From NCBI RefSeq assembly GCF_014803405.1, contig NZ_JACYFG010000009.1:1-64000 (forward strand): a stretch of DNA of 64,000 nt. Direction: 5' to 3'. This DNA comes from Pelagicoccus enzymogenes (lineage in GTDB: Bacteria; Verrucomicrobiota; Verrucomicrobiia; Opitutales; Opitutaceae). The notes under the pieces are model-generated. The model was not told the DNA's origin and ran no database searches. It saw nothing but the letters and a program-made list of their open reading frames with translations. The translations under genes and the position numbers were made by a program. Shown here in pieces: positions 9,368 through 18,030 of this stretch; the stretch's first letter is position 1; every line of letters starts with the position of its first letter.

Positions 9368-10252
9368 ATGTACGACCGTTCCTACATGACCCCCAGCTCC
9401 GACGATACGGCGAAGAAAACGCTCACCTGGATCATCGGAGCCAACATCGTCGTCTTCGTCCTGCAGAACATTTTCGACCTGTCCAACGGTAAGGGCTTCG
9501 TCGCCCGCTTCTTCGCGTTCCACGACGACTCGCTGCAGAGCGGCATGCTGTGGACGCCGATTACCTACTCTTTCCTGCACAGCACGGGCAACATCCTCCC
9601 CCTCCACCTCATCCTCAACATGGTGGTGATCTACTTCTTCGGCAGGACGGCCATCGCAACTCTCGGCCAAAAGCGATTCCTGCAGCTTTACTTCGGAGCT
9701 GTGCTCGTCGGCGGTCTCGCTTGGTTCGCCGCAAGTTTCGTCTCGGGCGCCGGTTCAGTCATAGGCGCCTCCGCCGCAGCCTCCGCCTTACTTATCTTTT
9801 TCGCCTGCCTGAATCCCGACCGCGAAATTCTGCTTTTCTTCGTCCTGCCGGTTAAGCCCCGCTACCTCGCCTACCTCTACGTAGGAATCGGAGTGCTCGG
9901 ACTTTTCTTCCAAGAGCTTTTCGCCAAAGGCCCGAATGCGGTGGCCCATTCCGCCCACCTCGGCGGAATGCTCTTCGCCTTTCTCTACTACAAATACGTC
10001 TACCAACCCAATCCGTACAGCAACACCGGCACCGTCTCCCTCTCCTTCTCCAGGCTCTTCAAGAAAAAGCCCAAGACTGAAAAAAGCTCTGCCGGCTACA
10101 CCTATCGCGTCAACGTATCCAAGGAAACGCGCGATCTGAAAGGCGAAGTCGACCGGATTTTGGACAAGATCAACAGCAAGGGATTCGCCTCCCTTTCCGT
10201 AAAAGAACGAGAAGTGCTGGACGAAGCGCGGGATCTGCTACGCAAGCGATAA
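9368..10252 (+). CDS. Rhomboid family intramembrane serine protease
   Basis: A 294-residue polytopic inner-membrane protease. It has about six hydrophobic segments, an HLILN motif (H80, N84), the catalytic GASA loop (S135) and the partner AHLGG (H197), so the Ser-His dyad is present. After the membrane domain there is a ~70-residue basic cytoplasmic tail ending in a helical KEREVLDEARDLL segment, as in many bacterial rhomboids. The ATG at 9368 and a downstream ATG at residue 7 are both possible starts. Its substrates are not known. Confidence 0.87.
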   Translation: MYDRSYMTPSSDDTAKKTLTWIIGANIVVFVLQNIFDLSNGKGFVARFFAFHDDSLQSGMLWTPITYSFLHSTGNILPLHLILNMVVIYFFGRTAIATLGQKRFLQLYFGAVLVGGLAWFAASFVSGAGSVIGASAAASALLIFFACLNPDREILLFFVLPVKPRYLAYLYVGIGVLGLFFQELFAKGPNAVAHSAHLGGMLFAFLYYKYVYQPNPYSNTGTVSLSFSRLFKKKPKTEKSSAGYTYRVNVSKETRDLKGEVDRILDKINSKGFASLSVKEREVLDEARDLLRKR

Positions 10253-10393
10253 GCGTGCAAGCGCTATTCCGCGCTGGCAAAATCTGCCGCAATTCGTAGA
10301 ACAACGATACAAACACTTACCAACCACCCCGCTCGGCGGAGCGAGGCCCTCGCGCCCGCGGCTGCCGACGCCATCAACTCGAACCAGAACCCT

Positions 10394-12706
10394 ATGATCA
10401 AGCGTTTCACCGCCGCAGCAGCACTCTTCGGCCTCGCCATCGTTCCCTTTTGCTTCTCCGTAACCGCGCCCGACAAGGCGACCGACGGAGAGCTCCCCCA
10501 GCTCGCCAGCACTCCCCTCATGCAGAACGAGGCAAAGCTCATCGTGGAGATGCTGGAAACCATGCACTTCGAGAGCGCCGAGATTTCCAACGCCTCTTTC
10601 TATGAGCTCATCACTCACTACATGGAAGCTCTCGACTACAACAAGCTCTTCTACCTGAGCGAGCACGAGGAGCACTTCCAAAAGAAGTACGGCGATATCC
10701 TTGGATTCAAGCTGCGCTACCAGGGAGACCTGGAGTCCGCCTTTGAAATCTACACCCTCTACCGCGACCGCGTCATCGACCGCGTGGACTGGATCCTCCA
10801 GCAACTGGAGAAGGATTGGTCCTTCGACGAGGACGAATACTTCATCTACGACCGCAGCGAGAGCCCTTGGCCCAGCAGCGAAGAGGAAGCCGACGAACTC
10901 TGGCGCTTGCGAATCAAGTACGAGCTCCTTCAAGAGATACTCAACGACAAGACTCAGGAAGAAGCCAAAGAGCGCATCACCAAGCGCTACAAGCGCGTGC
11001 TGCGCAGCATCTACGAATCCGGCTCCAAGGACGTGCAAGAAATTTTCCTCACCAGCCTGACCAAGATGTTCGACCCGCACTCCAGCTTCCTTTCCTCGGA
11101 CACCTTGGAAGACTTCAACATCAGCATGCGGCTCAAGCTCATCGGCATCGGAGCCATGCTCAGCGAAGAGGATGGCTACTGCGTCATTCGCGAACTCGTC
11201 CCGGGAGCCCCTGCCATTCGCAGCAAGAAGCTCTCCCCCAACGACCGCATCGTAGCCGTCGCCCAAGAGGGCGAAGAGCCGGTTGACATCATCGGTATGG
11301 GCCTGCGCAAGATCGTCGACCAGATCCGCGGCGAGAAAGGCACTAAGGTCACCCTCACCATCATCCCCTCCGACGCGACCGACGATTCCGTGCGCGAAGA
11401 CGTGGTGATCGTGCGCGACGAGGTTCACATCAATTCCAGCCGCGCTACGGGCAAAATCTTCGACGTTCCCGACGGAAAAGGCGGCAACAGCCCCATCGGC
11501 GTGATCGATATCCCCACCTTCTACGGGGGCGACGAGTACATCGAAAACGGCCAACGCTACACCACCAGCGTCACAGCCGACGTAGAGGAGCTTGTGTTGA
11601 AAATGAAGGCCGAAGGCGTTCAGGGCATCGTGCTCGACCTGCGTCGCAACGGTGGCGGCCTGCTCGATGAAGCCATCAAAATGACCGGTCTCTTCATTCG
11701 CCGCGGCCCCGTGGTGCAAGTCCGCGAAAAGAGCGGCTATGTCGTTTCCCACATGGACCGCGATCCCAAGGTCGCCTACAGCGGCCCTCTCGCCGTGCTG
11801 ACCTCCCGCTACAGCGCTTCGGCCTCTGAGATCCTTGCCGGAGCCCTGCAAAACTACGGGCGCTCCATCACCATCGGCAACTCGTCTACCCACGGCAAAG
11901 GCACGGTTCAGCAGGTCTTCTCCCTCGACCAGTACGTGCTGCGCAAGGAGCTCGCCAACGACCGCGCCGGAGCCGCCAAGCTCACCATCCGAAAATTCTA
12001 CCTGCCCAACGGCTTCTCCACCCAGCGCAAAGGCGTAGTGCCCGACATCCAGCTTCACTCCATGGAAGAGGTCACCGCCGTTGGCGAAGCAGACCTGCCG
12101 GAGTCCCTCTCCTGGGACTACATCAAGCCCGTCGCCCGTTTCGTCGAAATGACCCTGAAGAACAGCCTGCTCGAAACCCTTACCATGAACAGCGAGCAAA
12201 GAGCCGAGACCCTCGAGGAATTCAGCTTCCTGCAAAAACGCCTCGACTGGTTCGCGGAACGCGAGGAGCGCAAGCAAATCTCCCTCAACCTCGAGCAGCG
12301 AAAGATCATGATGGAGCAGGACGAAGCCTTCCTCGACGCCATCAAGGAAGAGCAACGCAAACTCGCCGAGAAAAACTACGAGTTCACCGAGGTGAAGCTC
12401 GACAGCGTAGTGCGCGAAGAAGCCCAGCGAAAGCTGGAGGAAGAGGAGTACGAGGCTACACAGGCAGCGAAGGAAATCGACGCTCCCACGGAAGAGACAA
12501 CGGGAACGAGCGATGTGGCCGTCGCAGATCAGAAGGAAGCCGTAGAGGATGAAGAAGAAGAGGACCTCCCCGAATTCGACATCCAGCTGCGCGAAACCTT
12601 GCGCATCATGACCGAAGCCATCGAGATTTCGCCCAATCCCGTGGACTGGAGCCAACCCGCTCTGCCAATCGCCTCCAAGTCACGCTTCGAACGCTTACTC
12701 AACTAA
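10394..12706 (+). CDS. prc: Carboxy-terminal processing (tail-specific) protease, S41 family
   Basis: A periplasmic serine protease that degrades proteins or trims C-termini and is linked to cell-wall enzyme turnover. The 770-residue protein has a signal peptide (1-22), an N-terminal helical domain (about 50-230), a PDZ domain (about 240-330) and the S41 catalytic core. By alignment with E. coli Prc the nucleophile is S476 in SASASEI and the general base K502 in THGKGTVQ. A charged C-terminal domain with a Glu-rich segment (about 690-730) follows. It ends at a good terminator. Confidence 0.93.
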   Translation: MIKRFTAAAALFGLAIVPFCFSVTAPDKATDGELPQLASTPLMQNEAKLIVEMLETMHFESAEISNASFYELITHYMEALDYNKLFYLSEHEEHFQKKYGDILGFKLRYQGDLESAFEIYTLYRDRVIDRVDWILQQLEKDWSFDEDEYFIYDRSESPWPSSEEEADELWRLRIKYELLQEILNDKTQEEAKERITKRYKRVLRSIYESGSKDVQEIFLTSLTKMFDPHSSFLSSDTLEDFNISMRLKLIGIGAMLSEEDGYCVIRELVPGAPAIRSKKLSPNDRIVAVAQEGEEPVDIIGMGLRKIVDQIRGEKGTKVTLTIIPSDATDDSVREDVVIVRDEVHINSSRATGKIFDVPDGKGGNSPIGVIDIPTFYGGDEYIENGQRYTTSVTADVEELVLKMKAEGVQGIVLDLRRNGGGLLDEAIKMTGLFIRRGPVVQVREKSGYVVSHMDRDPKVAYSGPLAVLTSRYSASASEILAGALQNYGRSITIGNSSTHGKGTVQQVFSLDQYVLRKELANDRAGAAKLTIRKFYLPNGFSTQRKGVVPDIQLHSMEEVTAVGEADLPESLSWDYIKPVARFVEMTLKNSLLETLTMNSEQRAETLEEFSFLQKRLDWFAEREERKQISLNLEQRKIMMEQDEAFLDAIKEEQRKLAEKNYEFTEVKLDSVVREEAQRKLEEEEYEATQAAKEIDAPTEETTGTSDVAVADQKEAVEDEEEEDLPEFDIQLRETLRIMTEAIEISPNPVDWSQPALPIASKSRFERLLN

Positions 12707-12738
12707 AGCTAAGACGCTCGAACCCATTTACAACAAAA

Positions 12739-12767
12739 GCCGCTCCCCTTTGAGGGAGCGGCTTTTT
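12739..12767 (+). terminator. Terminator after the tail-specific protease gene
   Basis: The 9-bp stem gccgctccc / gggagcggc with a 6-nt loop is followed by TTTTT. With A-residues on the other side it may also serve the converging regulator gene. Confidence 0.92.
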
Positions 12768-12799
12768 GTTTGGCTAAAACTGTTACTGCAGCTCCTTCC

Positions 12800-13075
12800 C
12801 TACTCTGGGGCGAGCTGCCAATTGTTGGTCAAGGCGCACACGATCGCCGCGTATCGGTTCTCGATGCCGAGCTTGCGGAAAATGCTCTCGCAATGCTTCT
12901 CCACCGTGCGGTGGCTGATGCCGAGGATACGGCCAATGTCGCCATTGGTCTTTCCTTCCACGATCCAGAAAAGCACTTGCTTCTCTCGCTTCGTGAGCCG
13001 GTCGAGCTGCTCCGCTCCGGGAATCGCCCGGGCGCTTGTTTCAGAGTCTGTTTCGGACAAATTGTTGGATTTCAC
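12800..13075 (-). CDS. Stand-alone LuxR/GerE-type HTH regulator
   Basis: A 91-residue protein that is almost entirely a LuxR-type helix-turn-helix: LTKREKQVLFWIVEGKTNGDIGRIL followed by the recognition helix region SHRTVEKHCESIFRKLG. No receiver or ligand-binding domain is attached. The start is uncertain: the GTG at 13075 is the only usual start codon, yet the frame stays open upstream to a stop near 13210 and encodes a plausible helix (RKRIIQLWESLCSAGKLLAR). A non-canonical start or a lost 5' part is possible. Target genes are unknown. Confidence 0.75.
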   Translation of the reverse strand: MKSNNLSETDSETSARAIPGAEQLDRLTKREKQVLFWIVEGKTNGDIGRILGISHRTVEKHCESIFRKLGIENRYAAIVCALTNNWQLAPE

Positions 13076-13307
13076 TGCTGGATTGATTCCGGTTTGTTCC
13101 TCTTCGGCCGTAACAGCTGCCTTGGAGGCTTGGTTCCTCGCAAGCAGCTTCCCTGCTGAACATAGCGATTCCCAAAGTTGGATAATGCGTTTACGATGTT
13201 TTTACTAAGAGCGCTCCTTATCCTGAGTCAATAGTGGATATTTTCCACCCCCACCTTCTCAGGATAACTACTAGGCGAACTTACGACGACTCAATATTAA
13301 GCAGGGA

Positions 13308-14090
13308 TCAGTCCTCCTCGCGCAAGGGAACGCACTCAGAGCAGACCGCTCCCTCCTTCCGATACCTGAAATCGCGCTCAGGATGCGAGATATCGGTGGC
13401 TCCACAGATCGAGCAGGTGTGAAAAGGTTCCGCTTCCTGCTTCCTTTTTTCCGCTTTCATCTCCCGCACCCTCGTTTTGGAGCGAAATCGCCGTATGATC
13501 TCCGCCCCGAAGAAAACCGGGAAATTTATCAACGAGGCCACGAATTCCAGCTTGGTGGCCGGCCCCTCCCTCAATACGAAAACAAGGGCTAGGCCGAAAG
13601 AGAACCAGCCCAGCCACTTCATCTTGACCGGCAGTACGAAAAACAGGTTCAGCTCGATTTCGGGATGGAGATAGGCAAAGGCCAAGAAAATGGAGGTCAG
13701 CAAAAAGTAGCTGGAAAACGCGTGGTAAGGAAACACCACTCCGGATGCCACTACGCAGACGATGCCTAGCAAAACGTAGAGATTGTAGCGAAACGCCCCC
13801 CAGCGCTCTTCCAAGGCGCTGCCCATCATGTGCAGGATCATCAAGGAGAAGAAAATCCAGATCAGGCTGAACGTCTTGGGAATGAGGACGAAGCTGATCG
13901 GATTCCAAAAGTTTCCATTCAAAAAATAAATCAGGTTATACTCCATCAACTCTCTAATCCGTGACTCACCCCCGGGCCCCAGAAGTGCTGCCATCAGGAA
14001 GGTAAGGGCCTGCCCCACCACAATATAGTTCGTCAGTCCACGGATGGCCCAGGAACCAAAGCGCTTCTCCAGCTTGTCTAGAAAACTCAT
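13308..14090 (-). CDS. Rhomboid-like membrane protein with C-terminal zinc-ribbon motif
   Basis: The 260-residue protein has about five to six membrane segments. It shares the phrase LFFVLPVK with the rhomboid protease at 9368-10252, but it has no GxS nucleophile loop and no AH partner, so it looks like a catalytically dead rhomboid fold. A basic linker leads to a C-terminal CSICG...CSEC pair of Cys motifs (about 230-255) that could bind zinc. The ATG at 14090 is supported by the early amphipathic segment. It lies 12 bp after queF on the same strand. Function unknown. Confidence 0.7.
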   Translation of the reverse strand: MSFLDKLEKRFGSWAIRGLTNYIVVGQALTFLMAALLGPGGESRIRELMEYNLIYFLNGNFWNPISFVLIPKTFSLIWIFFSLMILHMMGSALEERWGAFRYNLYVLLGIVCVVASGVVFPYHAFSSYFLLTSIFLAFAYLHPEIELNLFFVLPVKMKWLGWFSFGLALVFVLREGPATKLEFVASLINFPVFFGAEIIRRFRSKTRVREMKAEKRKQEAEPFHTCSICGATDISHPERDFRYRKEGAVCSECVPLREED

Positions 14091-14102
14091 ATCTCGCTCT
14101 AT

Positions 14103-14483
14103 CTACGCCTCAGCCTTGGGAAATTCCGCAACGGATTCGATAGTGATGCCGCCGCGAGGCTTTTGTACGGTCACGACCTTGCAACGCTTGGGGGCGATAT
14201 CGGCCACCACCCGGTCGCAGATCACCGCAGCGATCTTCTCCGCAAACATCGCCTTGTCGGCAAAGCCCCACAAAAACAGCTTCAAGCTCTTGCTTTCGAT
14301 GCACAGCTTTTGCGGGACGTATTCGATCGAAACCGTGTAGAGGTCAGGCTGTCCCGTGATCGGACAGGAGCTCGTTAGCTCGTCCGAGGTCATGGTCACC
14401 TGCGAAACGCCATCTGGAGCGTCGAAGCTGTCGAGCTCCGTCACTGGTTCGCGTACTATTTTCCCAAGGTATTTCGATTCCAT
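14103..14483 (-). CDS. queF: NADPH-dependent 7-cyano-7-deazaguanine reductase
   Basis: It reduces preQ0 to preQ1 in the synthesis of the tRNA nucleoside queuosine. The 126-residue protein is a single-domain QueF: the catalytic Cys is C40 in SSCPITGQPD, and the ESKSLKLFLWGF segment forms the NADPH/substrate side. The ATG at 14483 (MESKYLGK) is preferred to an upstream in-frame ATG because it fits the family start. It is followed closely by the pseudo-rhomboid gene; the other queuosine genes are not in this window. Confidence 0.93.
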   Translation of the reverse strand: MESKYLGKIVREPVTELDSFDAPDGVSQVTMTSDELTSSCPITGQPDLYTVSIEYVPQKLCIESKSLKLFLWGFADKAMFAEKIAAVICDRVVADIAPKRCKVVTVQKPRGGITIESVAEFPKAEA

Positions 14484-14640
14484 AACCGCTCTTTTCCTAA
14501 AACTGGAAACTATCGAAGGCTGCCCATGCGACATCAAGCTTTGCCTGCGCCACTTCGCTTATCCCGATTCTCGCTTCCGATCTAATGTTGCAACGGACAG
14601 AGGTCTTGCGACAGAGCTCGCAAGCAATAGTTCTCTGCCT

Positions 14641-16416
14641 ATGTCCTTCTACCCCAAATTGCTGCTCGCTTGCCTCCTCGCCACCCTCCCCCACACCCTT
14701 CTCGGGCAATCCGCCCTCTGGAACGCCCACCAATCGGACACGGTGCGATGGCGCCAGTGGAACGAAGAGACGCTGCAAGCCGCAAAAAAGGCGGAGCTCC
14801 CGCTCTTTTTCTTCGTGGGACACTACGGCAATAGCCTCGCCCGTTCCATGCTGCACGAGACCTTCCAAAACGAGACCATCGCCAGCACCCTCAACGACAC
14901 CGCTATCCCCGTCCTCGTCGACACCAACGAATCTCCGGAACTCGCCGCCTTTCTGGGCCAGTTGGCCTTCCAGCACTTTTCGGCCAACGAGCTGCCAACC
15001 TGCCTTTGGACCGATGTAAACCTAGCCCCTCTCAACGGGGGCGGCTACTTCCCCCCCACCGACGACTGGGGCGGGCAAGGATTTCTCAGCGTAGCCCGCA
15101 ACGTCTCCGAGCAATGGCAGGCCAATCGGGAAGACTACCTCGCCCCCGCCCAAGGACGCCTGAAGAAGTCCCTTGCCACCCAGCCCCTCTCCTCAAGTCA
15201 GCTTGGAGCGCTGCCCAACGCTTTCCCCATCGAAACCTTCGCCGCCAAGGAAGCGCCCAGCCTCTCCGCGGTGAAACTCTACAACACCGCCCGCCATGCG
15301 AGGACCCTCTCGCAGTCAGCGGCCCAATCGCAGCTCGAGGCCCTGCACGGCTTCGTCGAACGCGTCTCTCGCGGGGCAGGATTCGACAGCGTCGACGGCG
15401 GCTTCTTCATCGGTTCCAACGACACCGGCTGGAGGCTTCCCCTTTTCCAGAAATCGACCAGCGACCAAGCCTACCTCCTGCTCGCCCTTTCCGAGCTGCA
15501 AGAGCAGGATCCAAAACCTGAATACAGATTCCTGATGGAGCTGACCGCCGACTTCGTGAGGCAAAAGCTGCTAAAAGAAAATGGCCTCGCCCTACAATAC
15601 TTGGACAGTTTCGCCAGCGGTGAAACGCCCGACATGGTGGAAGGCAGCTACTACCTCATAGCAGGCCAGCAGGTGGAAACGCTCTCCAGCGAAGCCGCAG
15701 CAGCATGGGGACTTTCGACAAGCGGCAACCTCGACGAAGACACCGACATCCTCGGCATCTATCAAGGTTTCAACGTTCCCTTTGCCCATTCGCCAGAGAC
15801 TTTGAGCGATCAACTCGCAAGCGAGCGGGACGAACTGAGAGAGTTGAGATCCCAGAAGAAGTTTCCCTTGTCCGATCCTAGTGGATACACCGCAACCAAC
15901 GCCCTACTCGTGCGAGCCCTCCTCCGGGCGGCTCAGGCGACACGAGAAAACGCCTTTGGCGAAACCGCCCAAAAACTCTTCGAAAACCTGCTGCAAGCGA
16001 ACGGCCAGCTTTCCGACAAGGTTCTCTACAATTCCGACCACCGACGAGTCCAAGCGACCAGTCACGACTACAGCCAGCTGCTGAGCGCCTGCCTCGACCT
16101 GCACGAACACACAGGCGATCCCCAGTTTTTGGATACCGCTACCAAGATTCTAAAAACGCTGCAAGCCGACTCGCGCTTCCAAAGCGAAACCCTCGGGCGG
16201 GATATCGGCATCGAAGGCCTGCGAACGGCCATTTACCAAGACGCCGCCTTGGAAAGCCCGCTCGCCTTGCAATTGGAGAATCTCAAACGACTCGAAAAGC
16301 TCTCGCCTGAAATCCTCCGCGCCGCCCTCTCCGGGCTGCCGCGAACCTGGGTCGAACATCCTGCATCGCTGCAATCGCTGGTCCAGTTCGCCAGCCAACA
16401 AGCAGCAGAGCGATAA
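14641..16416 (+). CDS. Thioredoxin-fold/toroid protein of the DUF255 (YyaL) type lacking the CxxC
   Basis: The 591-residue protein has a signal peptide (1-23), a DUF255-like thioredoxin-fold domain (about 30-150) and a C-terminal alpha/alpha-barrel region. The family motif is G-x-x-x-C-x-W-C-H-x-M. Here the aligned segment is GHYGNSLARSM (60-70), so both Cys are replaced (N64, A67). ELPTCLWTD near 120 keeps the family's cis-Pro-like region. Unlike most cytoplasmic relatives (~680 residues) it seems exported. The ATG at 14641 is chosen because it begins the signal peptide; an earlier frame overlaps queF. No thiol-redox activity is expected. Confidence 0.72.
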   Translation: MSFYPKLLLACLLATLPHTLLGQSALWNAHQSDTVRWRQWNEETLQAAKKAELPLFFFVGHYGNSLARSMLHETFQNETIASTLNDTAIPVLVDTNESPELAAFLGQLAFQHFSANELPTCLWTDVNLAPLNGGGYFPPTDDWGGQGFLSVARNVSEQWQANREDYLAPAQGRLKKSLATQPLSSSQLGALPNAFPIETFAAKEAPSLSAVKLYNTARHARTLSQSAAQSQLEALHGFVERVSRGAGFDSVDGGFFIGSNDTGWRLPLFQKSTSDQAYLLLALSELQEQDPKPEYRFLMELTADFVRQKLLKENGLALQYLDSFASGETPDMVEGSYYLIAGQQVETLSSEAAAAWGLSTSGNLDEDTDILGIYQGFNVPFAHSPETLSDQLASERDELRELRSQKKFPLSDPSGYTATNALLVRALLRAAQATRENAFGETAQKLFENLLQANGQLSDKVLYNSDHRRVQATSHDYSQLLSACLDLHEHTGDPQFLDTATKILKTLQADSRFQSETLGRDIGIEGLRTAIYQDAALESPLALQLENLKRLEKLSPEILRAALSGLPRTWVEHPASLQSLVQFASQQAAER

Positions 16417-16713
16417 ACATCCCCCACCGCAAGCGGACGGTGTATTGGAAAAGGTGGGACGGCTTCTCCGAAGACGTCCAGATCGCATTCGCAGAAGTCG
16501 ACCCAAATCGAATAAACCGTCCCAAACCCACTGAGCGACAAGGCTCTTTTCATAAGCGTTTTCGATTCGATTTACGGGTCCTTGAGGTAAATTACCCCGC
16601 CCTTTTGCGTGGCCTACTCATTTGCCTTAAAGGTCGCTCCCCTCAGGCTTGGGTAATCGCGAGCATCAAGTTTATGGAGCATAAGGTCGATTTTAGATGG
16701 AAATCTCGATCAT
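16417..16713. other. Intergenic region with one REP-like unit
   Basis: No coding sequence was recognised between the DUF255-like gene and the TonB-domain repeat gene. It contains the palindrome at 16449-16479 and otherwise AT-richer sequence that probably holds the promoter of the gene at 16714. Confidence 0.5.
16449..16479. repeat. REP-like unit, copy 1 (ggtgggacggcttctcc type)
   Basis: ggacggcttc (16457-16466) and gaagacgtcc (16470-16479) form a 10-bp inverted repeat with one mismatch around a 3-nt loop. The 21 nt at 16449-16469 recur at 18933-18953 with a single difference. Confidence 0.6.
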
Positions 16714-17937
16714 ATGAAACGCTCTCAACACTCAAAAACACTGGGTAGTCTTGGCATTGTCGTAGCGTTCGCCCTCACGATCGCCGCAAACGCTGCGACC
16801 TCTGTCCCTACCCCTAAAAAAACCGTTGCGCCTCACCTTTCCGGTAACCTGCGCGACGCCGCTGGCGAAGTCAGCGTACTCGTCGACATCAATGAATTCG
16901 GATACGTAATCGACGCTCAGATCTACGATTCGACAAACTCCGAACTCAACGATGCCACCCTGTCCGCCATCCACCAATGGACCTTCACCCCCGCGATGGA
17001 GGACGGCGCCGCCAAATCCTCCCGCGTGGTACAACCCTTCTCCTTCAATCGCGGCTCGATCGTTCTCAAAGCTAAGAAGACGCCGGAGGACAGCCTGCCA
17101 ATCGCCAAGGTAAAGACCCGCCCGCAGGTGAGCGAAGAGCTGAAGCACATCACCGGCGAAGTGGTCCTCCAAGCGGATCTCGACGCCGACGGAAAGGTGA
17201 AGGCCGTAGCCGTCAACTCCTCGACCCACAGCGAGCTGGAGCCCGTCGCGGCCGAAGCCCTGAAAAACTGGAAGTTCAAGCCCGCGACCGAAGCCGGCCA
17301 GGCCGTTGCCTCCAAGGTCATCATCCCCTTCCAATTCAAGGGATCCGGAAACGCCCGCGTCGTAGCTGTCGCCAAGCGGACGAAAAACCTGGACCAAGCG
17401 CCCTACGCGATCCGCCAGCGAGCCCCCGAACTTCCGAAGGCGCTGCGCCACGCCAGAGGCGACTCGAAGCTGAAGCTCACCATCGACGCCAACGGATACG
17501 TAGCCGACGTGGACGTATTGGAATCGACCCACTCCGAGCTCACCGCCCTCGCCCAAGCTGCCGCCCTGCAGTGGAAATTCAAACCCGCCCTCAAGAACGG
17601 AAAGGCAGTCCCTTCAACCGTAACGCAACCCTTCTCCTTCAACGGAGGCCTGCTGGTCGCAGACGCTCCCGTCGATTCCGTTCCGGAAGTCAAACGCACG
17701 CAAACGCCCAAGATTCCCGAAGCCCTTGCTCTCGTGCAGGGTTACGTGAAAGTCAGGGTCAGCCTCGACGACCGTGGCCACGTGGTAAACGCATCCGTGG
17801 CGCAAAGCTCCCACGACGAGTTGATCGGCCCCACAATCGAGGCAGCCAAACAGTGGTCCTTCAAGCCTGCGACCCGCGGGGGCGAAAGGGTTCCCTCTTC
17901 CATCCTCATCCCCTTCGTCTTCAACGAGCAAAGCTAG
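16714..17937 (+). CDS. Protein of four tandem TonB C-terminal domains
   Basis: The 407-residue protein has a signal peptide or N-anchor (about 10-28) followed by four copies of a TonB_C-like domain at about 36-112, 135-209, 236-310 and 331-404. Each copy ends in a W-(T/K/S)-F-(T/K)-PA segment (W89, W186, W287, W381), then a V-x-x-PF-x-F strand. There is no Pro-rich periplasm-spanning linker, so it is not a classical TonB energiser. It may act as a periplasmic scaffold or binding protein. A related single-domain protein is at 57186-57527. A terminator follows 25 bp downstream. Confidence 0.82.
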   Translation: MKRSQHSKTLGSLGIVVAFALTIAANAATSVPTPKKTVAPHLSGNLRDAAGEVSVLVDINEFGYVIDAQIYDSTNSELNDATLSAIHQWTFTPAMEDGAAKSSRVVQPFSFNRGSIVLKAKKTPEDSLPIAKVKTRPQVSEELKHITGEVVLQADLDADGKVKAVAVNSSTHSELEPVAAEALKNWKFKPATEAGQAVASKVIIPFQFKGSGNARVVAVAKRTKNLDQAPYAIRQRAPELPKALRHARGDSKLKLTIDANGYVADVDVLESTHSELTALAQAAALQWKFKPALKNGKAVPSTVTQPFSFNGGLLVADAPVDSVPEVKRTQTPKIPEALALVQGYVKVRVSLDDRGHVVNASVAQSSHDELIGPTIEAAKQWSFKPATRGGERVPSSILIPFVFNEQS

Positions 17938-17961
17938 GCGAAACGAAAAAGCATATCTGCC

Positions 17962-17990
17962 AAAGGGCGGCTCCTACGAGCCGCCCTTTT
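17962..17990 (+). terminator. Terminator after the four-TonB-domain gene
   Basis: The 11-bp stem aaagggcggct / agccgcccttt with a 6-nt loop ends in a short T-run. Confidence 0.85.
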
Positions 17991-18030
17991 CTGTTGCCAG
18001 CTCCCGCCGCCCACGCACAAATCCTCCCCC

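Noticed and set aside
10238-12655. A long (805-codon) open frame antisense to the tail-specific protease gene
   Set aside because: It mirrors the codon structure of the real gene in a GC-rich sequence, has no family motif and is Val/Gly/Asp-rich in the manner of antisense shadows. The same applies to long antisense frames at 4781-6205, 8141-9238, 38437-39981 and 43419-44747.
14356-14640. N-terminal extension of the DUF255-like protein overlapping queF
   Set aside because: It would overlap queF in the antisense sense by about 130 bp and precede a good signal peptide; the ATG at 14641 is preferred.
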